The notes beneath the pieces are model-generated. The model worked only from the letters and a program-made list of their open reading frames with translations. It was not told where the DNA came from and searched no databases. From Actinomadura sp. J1-007 (GTDB lineage: Bacteria; Actinomycetota; Actinomycetes; Streptosporangiales; Streptosporangiaceae), in contig NZ_WING01000001.1 in the NCBI RefSeq assembly GCF_009793335.1, positions 2,790,001 through 2,854,000 on the forward strand: a stretch of 64,000 nucleotides of DNA, read 5' to 3'. A program made the translations under genes and the position numbers. Of this stretch, positions 1 through 9,225 are shown one piece after another; within the stretch, counting starts at the first letter, position 1; each line of letters starts with the position of its first letter.

Positions 1-1313
1 AGGAGATCGTCACCGAGATCCGCCGCGCCATCCCCGAGTACGCCCGCCCGCTGGACGGGCCGTACGGCCAGGTGCTCCGGCTGAGCGTGGAGCACAACCT
101 GGAGGCGTTCGTGGACCGGGTCGGGGCTCCGCCCGGGAGCCCGCTCGTCCTGGACGGCCCCACCGGCTCGACCGCCGGGACGGCGCGCAGGCTCGGGCAG
201 TACGAGGCGCACGAGGGCCGCAGCATGGACTGCCTCCAGGCCGCGTACCGCATCGGCGGGCAGGTCGCTTGGCGGCGCATCATGAAGGTCGCGCCGCGCT
301 ACGACCTGTCGTCGGCGGTGATGTCGCGGCTGGCCGACGCGGTGTTCGTCTACATGGACGAGCTCGCGGCGCTGTCGCTGGACGGCTATCTCCAGGCGAA
401 GGCGCACCCGATCGCGCCGCTCGACGAGAACCGCCGCAGGCTGCTGCGCAGGCTCCTCGACGGCGCCGCCGCGGCGGACGCGGAGATCGCCGAGCTGGCC
501 GAGGAGGCGGACTGGACCCTGCCCGCCGAGGTCACGCTCGTCGCCGTCGAGCCCGAGTCGCGGTGCGAGTGGACGTCGCTGGACGAGGACGTGCTCGCCG
601 ACCTGGAGACCGCCGAGCCGTACCTGCTGCTGCCCGGCCCGTTCACCCCCGGACGGCGCGCGATGCTGGAGACGGCGATCCCCGGCCGCCGCGTCGCGGT
701 CGGCCTCACGATGCCGCCCGCGCAGGCCGCAGACTCGCTGCGGTGGGCGCGGCGCGCGCTCGGCCTCGCGATCGAGGGCGTCCTGGACGGTCCCGTGACG
801 CTGTGCGAGCAGAACATGGTGACGCTGTGGCTGCTGTCGGACCCGGCGCTCGTGGAGCAGCTCACCCGTTCGCGGCTGTCGATCCTGGACGGGATGACGC
901 CCGGCCAGCAGGACCGGCTCACCGAGACGCTGCGGACCTGGCTGGTCACGCGCGGCACCGCCGCCGAGATCGCCGAACGGCTGCACATCCACCCGCAGAC
1001 CGTCCGCTACCGGATGCGCAAGATCGAGCAGACGTTCGGCCCGGAGCTGGACGACCCGGAGGCGCGGTTCGGCATCGAGGTCGCGCTGCGGGCGATGTCG
1101 CTGCGCTCGCGCGTCCCGGACCCGCCGGACGAGTCGCGCGCCGGGCAGGCCGCGGACGCCGCCAAGCCCTCCCGGGCGGCCAGGCCCCAGCGGCCGTCCG
1201 GCGCGGCGCGGACGAGGCAGCCCGGCGACCCGATCGCGGCGTCCCAGCCGAAGTCCGCGGCCCCGCGCAGGGCCGGCGCCCCGCAGTCCAAGGTCGTCCG
1301 GCACCGCGAGTGA
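1..1313 (+). CDS. PucR/CdaR-type helix-turn-helix regulator (5' partial)
   Basis: The frame is open from base 3, so the N-terminus lies outside the window; the GTG at 72 is probably internal. At least 436 residues are visible. Near bases 930-1045 there is a C-terminal helix-turn-helix of the PucR type (AEIAERLHIHPQTVRYRMRK), preceded by the alpha/beta region usual in this family. The protein resembles the regulator at 9342-10703 along its length (shared HPQTVRYR, LTETL/LSETL and ADSLRWARRAL), so the two are paralogues. PucR-family proteins are DNA-binding activators or repressors, often of catabolic genes; the effector and target here are unknown. The last 45 residues are a low-complexity Ala/Pro/Arg tail. 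A stem-loop follows at 1411-1445. Confidence 0.85.
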   Translation, partial: EIVTEIRRAIPEYARPLDGPYGQVLRLSVEHNLEAFVDRVGAPPGSPLVLDGPTGSTAGTARRLGQYEAHEGRSMDCLQAAYRIGGQVAWRRIMKVAPRYDLSSAVMSRLADAVFVYMDELAALSLDGYLQAKAHPIAPLDENRRRLLRRLLDGAAAADAEIAELAEEADWTLPAEVTLVAVEPESRCEWTSLDEDVLADLETAEPYLLLPGPFTPGRRAMLETAIPGRRVAVGLTMPPAQAADSLRWARRALGLAIEGVLDGPVTLCEQNMVTLWLLSDPALVEQLTRSRLSILDGMTPGQQDRLTETLRTWLVTRGTAAEIAERLHIHPQTVRYRMRKIEQTFGPELDDPEARFGIEVALRAMSLRSRVPDPPDESRAGQAADAAKPSRAARPQRPSGAARTRQPGDPIAASQPKSAAPRRAGAPQSKVVRHRE

Positions 1314-1410
1314 GCCCGGCGGGACCCCCGCGCGACGCGGATGCGCGGCGATGGCCGACGGGCGTGGTCGGCCAACGCGCACGTTCGCGGCGCGGCCCGT
1401 ACTGAACGAC

Positions 1411-1445
1411 GCGCGGCCCGGAGGCGGAACGGTCCCGGGCCGCGC
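1411..1445. terminator. Stem-loop between convergent genes
   Basis: Perfect 11-bp inverted repeat: GCGCGGCCCGG at 1411-1421 and CCGGGCCGCGC at 1435-1445, with a 13-nt loop. It lies between the PucR gene and the convergent membrane-protein gene ending at 1518, and could terminate both. There is no U-tract, as is common in actinobacteria. Confidence 0.6.
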
Positions 1446-1517
1446 TCCCCTGCCCGCGCCCCCCCGTCCTGCCCGCGCCCGCCCCGTCTCACCGGCCGCG
1501 GCAACGTCCAAGGCGGG

Positions 1518-2676
1518 TTAGCGGGGCTCGCCGGGGTCTGCCGACCAGTGCACCTGAGCAGGAGCGGGGGCGGGACGGGACGGCGGCGGACGGCGTGCCG
1601 GAGGCGTGGACGGGGGCGGCGGCGCGGACAGCAGCGGCGCGGCCGGACGCGGACGCGGCCGGGGACGCGGCTGCGACTGCGGCTGTGGCTGCGGGTACGG
1701 CTGCGAGTGGTGGTGGGACCGTACGTCGCGCGGGTGTGCGGGGGCGCGGTGGCGGGGGCCGGCGCTTCCGGGAGTCGGGTCCGTTCGTGCCTGGGGTAGG
1801 CGAGGATCGCGAGGACGGCCAGCAGCACGGCGCCGACCCGCAGCAGGAACAGCGGCAGGTCGCGCGGCCACGGCTCGCCGTACAGCAGCGTCGCCGCCAG
1901 CAGCAGGTGGATCTTCGCGGTCACGGTGACGACCGTGACGATGATCGTCAGGCGGCAGCGCTGGAGCCCGATCGACAGCAGCCCGAGCCCGAACGCCCCG
2001 GCCAGCAGGAACAGGTACGGGTGCACGGTCCCGAAGACGTCCAGCCGGTGGCGCCCGTGCACGAGCAGCACCACGCCGAGCCCGAACGCCTCGCAGGTGC
2101 CGAGCAGCACGCCCGCGCCCACGCCGTACGCGACGCCGGTGATCGGCCGCGCGTGCCGTCCCGCGACGGCGCGGTCCCGCGAGGAGAACATCCACGCCGG
2201 GATGAGCAGCGACGGCACGACGACCACCGCGACCTTCCAGAGCGCCAGCGCGTCGGGGCCGTGAGCTCGCCGTCCCGCGCGGGCGCGGAGGCGAGCGGGT
2301 GCTCGGCGCCCGCGACGACCGACAGCGCCGCGATCAGCATGGCCGCGACGGTGATCACGACCGCGAGCCACTCGCGGGAGGTGGGCCGTTCGCCGAAGCC
2401 GCGCATCCCGACGACCAGCAGCAGGACGAGGCTCAGCGCGTACGCGGGCAGGGCGGACGCGATCGGGAGGGTGACCAGCGCGATGCCGCCGAGCGCGAAC
2501 CCGGCCATGAGCACCCACCACGCCGCCAGCCAGCGGGCGCTCCGGGCCGCCTGCCCGACCACGTGCACCGGGTGCCGGCCGCTGAGCGGGCGCATCGCCC
2601 GCGCCGCCGACTTGAACAGGACGAAGGCCACGATGTAGACCACCTGCGCGGCACAGGCCAGAACGACCGCTTGCAT
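1518..2676 (-). CDS. DMT-like multi-helix membrane protein (frame broken twice)
   Basis: ATG at 2676 follows a strong ribosome site (GGAGGTGCGCC). About ten hydrophobic helices are visible (for example AVVLACAAQVVYIVAFVLF and LLLAATLLYG), with the pattern of EamA/DMT-type transporters or related actinobacterial membrane proteins; the substrate is unknown. The reading frame changes at the G4 runs 2255-2258 and 1793-1796 (C4 in the gene sense). Adding one C to each gives one continuous 386-residue frame whose TAA at 1518 falls just before the 1411-1445 stem-loop. Without the repairs the frame runs backwards through the PucR gene. The C-terminal 80 residues are Pro/Gln/Arg-rich. Two undercalled homopolymers are likelier than a pseudogene, because the composition stays coding throughout. 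Confidence 0.65.
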
Positions 2677-2726
2677 GGCGCACCTCCGGGGGTGAGGCTC
2701 GCTGAGCCAGAGGTGTGACCCGGCCG

Positions 2727-2748
2727 CCGCGGGGCCGGGGCCCCGCGG
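2727..2748 (-). repeat. GC-rich palindrome in the leader of the membrane-protein gene
   Basis: CCGCGGGGCC at 2727-2736 and GGCCCCGCGG at 2739-2748 form a 10-bp inverted repeat around GG. It sits about 50 bases upstream of the ATG at 2676, so it could be a leader hairpin or an operator. No other element was recognised in 2749-2960. Confidence 0.4.
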
Positions 2749-2960
2749 TGACCAGGCACGAAAACGCTTATGAAACGGATGGTGACACAGCGGGCCGTCC
2801 ACGTAATCGGCCCGGGGGACGGAGAATCCTGCTCTTTTCTGCGGCCGGATGAGTAGAGCCGTTCAGCGCGCGGACAGGTCCGCGCCGCCGCCCGCGGCGA
2901 GGGCCTGAAGGGCGCTGAACGGCCCGAAGGCGCGTCCGGGTGCCGTTCCCGCCCTGGTTG

Positions 2961-2966
2961 TAGCCT
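2961..2966 (+). promoter_or_regulatory. -10 element (TAGCCT), probable leaderless start
   Basis: TAGCCT lies exactly 7 nt before the GTG at 2974 and there is no ribosome-binding site. This spacing is that of leaderless mRNAs, which are frequent in actinobacteria, and it supports the chosen start of the response regulator. Confidence 0.5.
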
Positions 2967-2973
2967 CCATCGT

Positions 2974-3651
2974 GTGCGCCTGCTCATCGTGGAGGACGAG
3001 CGTCGGCTGGCCGACTCGCTCAGGCGGCGGATCGCCGCCGAGGGCTACTGGGTGGACGTCGCGTACGACGGTGACACCGGCCTGGAGATGGCGCTGGACG
3101 GCCGCCACGACGTGATCGTCCTCGACGTCATGCTGCCCGGCCGCAACGGCTACGCGGTCTGCTCGGCGCTGCGCGCCGCCGGGGTGACCGCGCCGATCCT
3201 GATGCTGACGGCCCGCAGCGGCGAGTACGACGAGGCCGAGGCGCTCGACATCGGCGCCGACGACTACGTGACCAAGCCGTTCTCGTCGGTGGTCCTGCTC
3301 GCCCGGCTGCGCGCGCTGCTGCGCCGCGACGGCCGCGACGGGCCGAAGGTCCTCCAGGTGGGCGACCTCACGCTGGCGCGCAGGGAGCGCCGCTGCCGCC
3401 GCGGCGACGTGGAGGTCGCGCTGACCGCGCGGGAGTTCTCGGTGCTGGAGCACCTGATGCTGCGGCCCGGCGAGGTCGTGTCCAAGCAGGACATGCTGGA
3501 CGAGGTGTGGGACTGGGCCGACGACCTCGACCCGAACATCGTCGAGGTCTACATCAGCGCGCTCCGCCGCAAGATCGACGCGCCGTTCCGGCGGCGCGCG
3601 ATCGAGACCGTCCGCGGCGCGGGCTACCGGCTCGCCGCGGACGGCGGATAG
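2974..3651 (+). CDS. OmpR/PhoB-family response regulator
   Basis: 225 residues. The receiver domain (about 1-115) has the acidic pocket (VEDE), phospho-acceptor Asp51 (VLDVMLPG), a conserved Thr/Ala switch (LTAR) and Lys101 (TKPF). The C-terminal winged-helix DNA-binding domain (about 128-222) includes LTAREFSVLEHLM and the final ETVRGAGYRL signature. It is followed after 7 nt by its cognate histidine kinase, so the pair is one operon and one two-component system. The signal is unknown. Nearby candidate targets are the secreted protein at 5122-5484 and the esterase at 5580-6710, but nothing in the sequence proves this. Confidence 0.95.
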   Translation: MRLLIVEDERRLADSLRRRIAAEGYWVDVAYDGDTGLEMALDGRHDVIVLDVMLPGRNGYAVCSALRAAGVTAPILMLTARSGEYDEAEALDIGADDYVTKPFSSVVLLARLRALLRRDGRDGPKVLQVGDLTLARRERRCRRGDVEVALTAREFSVLEHLMLRPGEVVSKQDMLDEVWDWADDLDPNIVEVYISALRRKIDAPFRRRAIETVRGAGYRLAADGG

Positions 3652-3658
3652 CGCCCGC

Positions 3659-5116
3659 ATGGCGGCGCGTGCGCGGACGGGCTCCTTGCGGCCGCGGTCC
3701 GTTCGGGCGCGGACGACGCTCGCGGCGACGCTGATCGTGACGGTGGCGTTCGCGGCGGGCGGGACCGTGCTGTACGTCCTGCTGCACCGGGCGCTCACCG
3801 GGGAGGTCGCCGACCGCACCGAGCTGGCCGCGCGGCGCGTCGCGGGACGGGCGGGCGACGGGCCGCTGCCGCGCCGGCTCCCCCGCGCCGGGGAGAGCGT
3901 GGACCTCGTGCAGGTCGTCGGGCGCGACGGCGCGGTCGTCGCGTCGAACGGCCTGACCGGCGAGGGCCGGCCGCTCGCGGCGTTCCGCCCGCCGCGCGAC
4001 GACGACAGCGCGTCGCGGGTCGTCTCCGACCCCGGGTTCGCGCACGGCGCGCGGGCGCAGGTCGTGGTCGTCCGCGCGCAGACCCGCGACGGGCCCGTCT
4101 ACGTGTACGCCGCGACCGCGTTCACGCAGGCCGACCGGGCGGCGGGGTTCATCCTGCGGGCGATGCTGTACGCCGCGCCCGTCTTCGTCGCGATGGTCGC
4201 GGCCGTGACGTGGTGGGCGACGCGGCGCGCGTTCCGCCCGGTGGAGGCGATCCGCGCCGAGCTGGCCTCGATCACCGCGCGGGCCCTCGGCCGCCGCGTC
4301 CCCGAGCCGCCCACCGGGGACGAGGTCGCCGGCCTGGCCCGTACCGTCAACCACACCCTGGACCGGCTCGACCACGCCGTCGCGCGGCAGCGGCAGTTCG
4401 TGTCGGACGCCTCGCACGAGCTGCGCAACCCGATCGCGAGCCTGCGCCTCCAGCTGGAGGCGGCGCTGGCCGAGACCGATCCGTCCGAGCCCGTGCACCG
4501 GACCGTGGGCGAGGCGCTCGCCGACACCGAACGGCTGGAGGCGCTGGCCGGCGACCTGCTGCTCCTCGCCCGCCTCGAAGGCCGCCCGGACGGCGGCGGC
4601 GCGCCCGTGGACCTCGGCCTGCTCGCCGCCGAGGAGGTCGCGCGCCGCCGCCGCAACCGGGTGCCGGTACGGCTCGACATCGCCGACGGCGTCCACGCCG
4701 CGGGCGACGAGCGGCACCTGTCGCGGCTGCTGGCGAACCTGCTCGACAACGCCCAGCGGTACGCGCGGCACGAGGTGACCGTCCGGGTGCGGGCGGACGT
4801 GCCGTCCGGGCACGCCGTCCTGGAGGTCGTCGACGACGGGCCGGGCGTGCCGCCCGCCGACCGCGAGCGCGTCTTCGAGCGGTTCACCCGCCTGGACGAG
4901 GCGCGCGGACGGGAGACGGGCGGCGCCGGGCTCGGCCTCGCGATCGCCCGCGAGATCGCCGCGGCCCACGCCGGCACCCTCACCGTGGAGGACGCGGGCA
5001 CGGGCACGAGCGCAGACGCGGGCACGGGCGCGGACGCGGGCACGGGCGCGGGCACGGGCGCGGACGCGGGCACGGGCGCCCGCTTCGTCACCCGCCTCCC
5101 CCTCCTCGACGGCTGA
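3659..5116 (+). CDS. Membrane sensor histidine kinase
   Basis: 485 residues. It has two transmembrane helices (about 20-43 and 166-187) flanking an extracytoplasmic sensor of about 120 residues. HAMP linker, HisKA domain with phospho-acceptor His253 in SDASHELRNP, and a HATPase_c domain with N-box (NLLDNAQRYA), G1 (DDGPGVP) and G2 (GGAGLGLAIA) follow. ATG start, 7 nt after the response regulator. The last 35 residues contain an Ala-Gly-Thr-Asp repeat (DAGTG/GADAG units) encoded by a DNA repeat at about 4991-5080, inserted between the ATPase core and the terminal FVTRLPLL strand. That low-complexity stretch is unusual for the family and likely varies in length between strains. Confidence 0.94.
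   Translation: MAARARTGSLRPRSVRARTTLAATLIVTVAFAAGGTVLYVLLHRALTGEVADRTELAARRVAGRAGDGPLPRRLPRAGESVDLVQVVGRDGAVVASNGLTGEGRPLAAFRPPRDDDSASRVVSDPGFAHGARAQVVVVRAQTRDGPVYVYAATAFTQADRAAGFILRAMLYAAPVFVAMVAAVTWWATRRAFRPVEAIRAELASITARALGRRVPEPPTGDEVAGLARTVNHTLDRLDHAVARQRQFVSDASHELRNPIASLRLQLEAALAETDPSEPVHRTVGEALADTERLEALAGDLLLLARLEGRPDGGGAPVDLGLLAAEEVARRRRNRVPVRLDIADGVHAAGDERHLSRLLANLLDNAQRYARHEVTVRVRADVPSGHAVLEVVDDGPGVPPADRERVFERFTRLDEARGRETGGAGLGLAIAREIAAAHAGTLTVEDAGTGTSADAGTGADAGTGAGTGADAGTGARFVTRLPLLDG
4991..5080 (+). repeat. Degenerate 6-9 bp coding repeat in the kinase C-terminus
   Basis: Imperfect tandem units of GACGCGGGCACGGGC and GCGGGCACG fill this stretch. They encode Asp-Ala-Gly-Thr-Gly repeats. 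Units are multiples of three bases, so copy-number change would keep the frame. Confidence 0.7.
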
Positions 5117-5121
5117 CGCGC

Positions 5122-5484
5122 TCAGGGGCGCACGGTCACCTCGCCGCGTGCGCGCCCGCCCGTACGGCAGACGATCCGCACGGGGTACGTGCCGGGCGCG
5201 GCGCGGCCGTTCACGGACGCGGTGCCCGCGAGGGTCTCGCGGGCGCGGTCGGGCGTCAGGGCGACCCGGGTCCGGAAGGCGGGCGAGTACGCCTCCGCGC
5301 CGTCCCCGGCGCAGCGCCCGCTCGCCACCCGGAACGTCTCGTTCGGCCGGACGCGCTGCGGCCAGACGTGCACGGTCCTCGTCATCGTGTCGGGCCCCGG
5401 GTGGACGGGCCCGGACAGGCCGAGGCCGACGACGGCCGCCGCGGCGCCGAGGGTTCGCTTTCGCACAGGCGCAGCATCGCGCAC
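5122..5484 (-). CDS. Small secreted hypothetical protein
   Basis: 120 residues. The N-terminus carries basic residues (VRKR) then a hydrophobic stretch (TLGAAAAVVGLGLSG), consistent with a Sec signal peptide. The mature part is about 90 residues, looks beta-rich (RTVHVWPQRV, TYPVRIVCRT) and has two cysteines that could form a disulfide. I do not recognise a named family. It converges on the histidine kinase with only 5 bases between the two stop codons. A role in sensing or as a target of the two-component system is speculation. Confidence 0.7.
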   Translation of the reverse strand: MRDAAPVRKRTLGAAAAVVGLGLSGPVHPGPDTMTRTVHVWPQRVRPNETFRVASGRCAGDGAEAYSPAFRTRVALTPDRARETLAGTASVNGRAAPGTYPVRIVCRTGGRARGEVTVRP

Positions 5485-5579
5485 CCTTCCTGAGGGGAAG
5501 CTGAAGAAACCGCGCCGGACCTGAAGGGCCGTTCAGGAACCTCAGGTCCCCTTCAGCCGCGCCGGGGCACCGTGAACCG

Positions 5580-6710
5580 ATGACCGGACCGCAGAGCCCG
5601 CTGATCCCGCTCGTCCTGGCCGCCGCGTTCGCCGGGCTGCTGGTGTGGCTGGCGCGGACGCGGCGGCTCGCGCTGCGCGTGCTCGCGGGCGCGCTCGCGT
5701 TCGTCCCGCCGATGGTCGCGGGCACCGCGCTGGTGAACGACTACTACGACTACTACTCGCGGTGGCGCGACGTGTGGGGCGACCTCAGCGGCAAGGGCCC
5801 CGCCGACCTCACCGACGTCGCGTCCGTGGACGTGCGGTCCGCCGCCCGGCTCGGCCGCGTGCTGGCCGCCGCCGGGCGCAACCACCGGACCCGGATGAAC
5901 GGCATGCTCTTCTCCATGCCGCTGCCGGGCGGGCAGAGCGGCATCACCCGCGACGGCACCGTCTACCTGCCGCCGCAGTACTTCCAGCAGGCGTACGCCC
6001 ACAGGCGCCTCCCGGTCGTCGAGCTGCTGCACGGGTCGCCCGGCTCGCCCGCGTCGTGGGAGTACGGCGTGCACGCGTCCGCCGCGTACCGCGGGCTCCT
6101 CGCGCAGCGGAAGGCGGCCCCGGCCGTGCTCGTCATGCCCGACTCCAACGGCGGCAGGGCCTACTCGCTCCAGTGCCTGAACGAGCCGAAGGGCGTGCAG
6201 GACGAGACGTACCTCGTGGACGACGTCCCGCGCGACATCGCGGCGCGGCTGCGCGTCGAGCCGCCGGGGCCGCGGTGGGCGCTGGCGGGGTTCTCCGAGG
6301 GCGGGTACTGCGCGGCGAACATCGCCCTGCGCGACTCCTCGTCGTACGGCGCGGTCGGCATCATGAGCGGCTACTTCGCACCGGACCCGAACTCGGGGCC
6401 GTCGGGGAAGTACGACCCGTTCCATGGCGACCGGCGGCTGCGCGAGCAGAACACCCCGATCGGCCTGCTCCGCACCCATGCGGTGCTGGGAACGCCGCCG
6501 CCGCTGTGGCTCGGCGCGGGCGGCTCGCAGAAGGACGACATGGCGCAGGCCCGATCGTTCCTCGACGCGCTGCGCCCCTACCGGCGGACGCCGCCGTTCA
6601 TGGTGGTCAAGGGGGCCGGGCACTCGTACGTGGTGTGGCGGCGGACGTTCCCCGCGTTCCTCGAATGGGCGCTGCCGCTTCTGCGCCCGAGTGAGCATTC
6701 CCGAACCTGA
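5580..6710 (+). CDS. Membrane-anchored esterase of the alpha/beta-hydrolase fold (esterase D/mycolyltransferase-like)
   Basis: 376 residues. Two hydrophobic N-terminal helices (about 8-25 and 33-50) suggest membrane anchoring with the catalytic domain outside. The fold starts near residue 128 (TVYLPPQY) with an oxyanion-hole His-Gly at 151-152 (LLHGSPGSP). The nucleophile elbow is GFSEGG with Ser239, and the catalytic His is in GAGHSYVVW near residue 353. This matches the PF00756 putative esterase group, which includes S-formylglutathione hydrolases and antigen-85 enzymes. The substrate cannot be read from sequence. ATG at 5580; no strong ribosome site is visible. Confidence 0.88.
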   Translation: MTGPQSPLIPLVLAAAFAGLLVWLARTRRLALRVLAGALAFVPPMVAGTALVNDYYDYYSRWRDVWGDLSGKGPADLTDVASVDVRSAARLGRVLAAAGRNHRTRMNGMLFSMPLPGGQSGITRDGTVYLPPQYFQQAYAHRRLPVVELLHGSPGSPASWEYGVHASAAYRGLLAQRKAAPAVLVMPDSNGGRAYSLQCLNEPKGVQDETYLVDDVPRDIAARLRVEPPGPRWALAGFSEGGYCAANIALRDSSSYGAVGIMSGYFAPDPNSGPSGKYDPFHGDRRLREQNTPIGLLRTHAVLGTPPPLWLGAGGSQKDDMAQARSFLDALRPYRRTPPFMVVKGAGHSYVVWRRTFPAFLEWALPLLRPSEHSRT

Positions 6711-6939
6711 AGTTTGATTTTTTCCCAATGTGCCATCAAAGCGTCAAGTCCTACCGTGGCGTCGCCTCTAGAATCAGAAGCCCCTGGAACCGCGGTCAAT
6801 ATGCGCGGCGCGTGCCCGGTCACTCACCGCGGGTGGATGATCGCGGCGCGCTTCCGATTCCTCAGTGTGGTGATGCAGTGACACTCGGCACGGCGGGTCT
6901 CCCGCGCACTCCGGTTCTCCGCGCGCGGGTCGTGGCCCC

Positions 6940-7344
6940 GTGATGGAGAGGCTCGGCGAGGATCTCACGTTGGACGGCGGGCGGCACGAGGGCCAGGCCG
7001 CGCGCCGCACGGTCCGCGAGCGCGCCGCGAAGGTCGTGTCCGAGGAGGACGTGCTCGACGACGTCGAGCTGATGAGCGCCGAGGCGATCGCCAACGCCGT
7101 GCTGCACGGGTCGGGCGTCACCCGGGTCACCGTCCTGACCGACGGGCGGCGGCTGCGGGTCGAGGTCCGCGACGACGGGCCGGGCCGTTCCGACCTGTTC
7201 GGGCGGCGCCGCATCGACCACGGCCGGGGGCTCGCCGTCATCGACGCGCTCGCCGCGGAGTGGGGCCTGGAGCAGACCCCGCGCCAGACGCACCTGTGGT
7301 TCGAGGTCGACGTCGAGCCCGCCGCGGACCCCACCGCCCCCTGA
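6940..7344 (+). CDS. RsbW-like GHKL ATP-binding protein (anti-sigma kinase family)
   Basis: 134 residues, beginning at a GTG at 6940 followed by an ATG at 6943. It is a single HATPase_c_2 domain: N-box helix (ELMSAEAIANAVLHG), Asp-Gly motif (VRDDGPG) and a Gly-rich lid (HGRGLAVIDALAAEWG). In actinobacteria such stand-alone domains act as anti-sigma or serine kinases in partner-switching circuits, or as orphan regulators. No sigma or anti-anti-sigma gene is adjacent, so its partner is elsewhere. It converges on the acyl-CoA ligase with 13 bases between stops. Confidence 0.85.
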   Translation: MMERLGEDLTLDGGRHEGQAARRTVRERAAKVVSEEDVLDDVELMSAEAIANAVLHGSGVTRVTVLTDGRRLRVEVRDDGPGRSDLFGRRRIDHGRGLAVIDALAAEWGLEQTPRQTHLWFEVDVEPAADPTAP

Positions 7345-7357
7345 CGTCCGCCGGGGT

Positions 7358-8989
7358 TCAGTCCTTCCCGGCGGTGTCGGGCGCGTGCTCGGCGACCAGC
7401 GTCCGGCGCAGGATCTTGCCGGTCGCGTTGCGCGGCAGCTCGTCCAGGAAGTGCACGTCGCGCGGCACCGCGAAGCGGGCGAGGTGGTCGCGAACGTGCG
7501 CGCGCACGTCGTCCGCGCCGAGCCGTCCGCCCTCGCGCAGCACCACGAACGCGGCGGTGCGCTGCCCGAAGTCGTCGTCCGGGACGCCGACGACGGCGAC
7601 CTCCAGCACGTCCGGCAGGGCCGCGAGGACCTCCTCGACCGCGCTCGGGAACACGTTCTCGCCGCCGGAGACGATCATGTCGTCGTCGCGGCCCTCGACG
7701 AACAGCCGTCCCTCGGAGTCCAGGTGGCCGACGTCGCCGAGGCTCATCATGCCGTCGCGCATCTCCTTGGTGTCGCCGCTGGTGTAGCCGGCGAACAGCA
7801 GCTCGTTCGCGGCGAAGATCCGTCCGGTGCCGCCGGTCGGGACCGGCTCGCCCCGCTCGTCCAGGATGGCCACCCGGGTCCCGGGCGGGGGCGTGCCCGC
7901 GGTGTCGGGGCGCGCCCGCAGGTCGGCGGGCGTCGCGATCGTCACCCACGACGCCTCGGTCGAGCCGTACAGGTTGTAGAGCACCTCGCCGTAGGCGTCC
8001 ATGAACGCGGTGGCGAGCGCGCCCGGCAGCGCCGACCCGCTGACCGCCGCGATCCGCAGCCCCGAGGTGTCGTGCCGCAGGCGCACCTCGTCCGGCAGCT
8101 CGAGGACGCGCTGGAGCATGACCGGCACGGCGATCAGCGCGCTGCACCGGGCCGCGTCGATCAGCCGCAGCGTGAACTCCGGCTCGAAGCGGCGCTGGAG
8201 GACGATCGTCGCGCGCAGCGAGACCGCCGTCTGGAGCATCGCGTAGCCCCAGGTGTGGAACAGCGGCGCCTCGATCAGGATCCGGTCGTGCACCCGCAGC
8301 GGGATGCGCGACAGGATCGACGCGAGCGGCTGGAGCCCGGGGCGCGACCTGCGGTCGGCGCCCTTCGGCGGTCCGCTCGTCCCGGAGCTGAGCACGATCG
8401 TCCGGCCCGGCCGCGGCGGCGGGGCCAGCTCCAGGTCGGGCGCCGTCGCGACGAGGGTCTCCAGCTCGCCGTCCGCGCCGCCGCCCGCCTCGATCACCCG
8501 GACGGTCTTCGGCACCGCGGCGAGGAAGTCGGCGAACTCGGGGTCGGCGATGACGATCTCGACGTGCTGCTCGCGCAGGACGGTGACGAGCTGCGCCGTG
8601 CTCATCCCGGTGTTGAGCATCACCAGGTCGGCGCCGCGCTTGCTGCACGCGACGAGCGACTCGACCATCCCGCGGTGGTTGCGGCACAGCACCGCGACGC
8701 GCGGCGCCTCGCCGAACCGGCCGAGCGCGGTCGCCAGCCGGTCCGTGCGCGCGTCCACCTGGCGGTACGTCAGCTCGCCCGCGTCGTCCACGATCGCGGT
8801 GCGGTCGGGGTCGCGGGCGGCGGCCGAGGCGACCGTGCCGCCGAGCACCGTCCCCCAGCGCTTGAGCGCGCCGAGCTGCCGGGCCACGTTGAGCGGCGGT
8901 CCCGGCTTCCACAGCCCGCTGCGCGCGAACATGCCGCCCGCCCGCGCGACGGACGCCGTGCGCCGCCCGATGTCCGATGGTCCGATCAT
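7358..8989 (-). CDS. AMP-forming acyl-CoA synthetase (fatty-acyl-CoA ligase)
   Basis: 543 residues, the usual length for the ANL superfamily. Motifs in order: the P-loop-like SSGTSGPPKG near residue 200, YGSTEASW near 334 (adenine binding), GDVGHLDSEGRL near 420, GRDDDMIVSGGENVFP (hinge and A8 loop) and the catalytic Lys in PRNATGKILRR near 528. It activates a carboxylic acid, probably a fatty acid, to an acyl-CoA through an acyl-adenylate. The upstream region has two palindromes (9190-9207 and 9226-9243), the second matching one near the acyl-ACP desaturase. The PucR-type gene at 9342-10703 reads in the same direction just upstream. Confidence 0.92.
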   Translation of the reverse strand: MIGPSDIGRRTASVARAGGMFARSGLWKPGPPLNVARQLGALKRWGTVLGGTVASAAARDPDRTAIVDDAGELTYRQVDARTDRLATALGRFGEAPRVAVLCRNHRGMVESLVACSKRGADLVMLNTGMSTAQLVTVLREQHVEIVIADPEFADFLAAVPKTVRVIEAGGGADGELETLVATAPDLELAPPPRPGRTIVLSSGTSGPPKGADRRSRPGLQPLASILSRIPLRVHDRILIEAPLFHTWGYAMLQTAVSLRATIVLQRRFEPEFTLRLIDAARCSALIAVPVMLQRVLELPDEVRLRHDTSGLRIAAVSGSALPGALATAFMDAYGEVLYNLYGSTEASWVTIATPADLRARPDTAGTPPPGTRVAILDERGEPVPTGGTGRIFAANELLFAGYTSGDTKEMRDGMMSLGDVGHLDSEGRLFVEGRDDDMIVSGGENVFPSAVEEVLAALPDVLEVAVVGVPDDDFGQRTAAFVVLREGGRLGADDVRAHVRDHLARFAVPRDVHFLDELPRNATGKILRRTLVAEHAPDTAGKD

Positions 8990-9189
8990 GTACCGTCACC
9001 CGCCGTGATCCGCGTGGTCCGCCGGAGAGCCCTGCGCTCCCGACCGTTGCGGCGCGGGAGCCCCGCTGCTCCCGGCCCGTCGCTTCGGGAGCCCCGCCGG
9101 GGTCCCGGCTCGTGTGCGCGGGAGCCCGGGGCGCCGGGGCTCACCGCCGCGCGCGTTCCGATCTAGACCGTACGGAGCCGGGCGCGGGC

Positions 9190-9207
9190 GGTCTGCTGAC
9201 TCAGACC
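9190..9207. promoter_or_regulatory. Inverted repeat upstream of the acyl-CoA ligase
   Basis: GGTCTG at 9190-9195 and CAGACC at 9202-9207 around CTGACT form a perfect 6+6+6 inverted repeat. It lies about 200 bases upstream of the ligase start at 8989, next to the 9226 palindrome. Candidate protein-binding site. Confidence 0.4.
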
Positions 9208-9225
9208 AGCTCTTGGCCGCCCGCC

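Noticed and set aside
3554..5725. Minus-strand open frame of 723 codons
   Set aside because: Antisense to the sensor kinase; low-complexity Arg/Ala composition.
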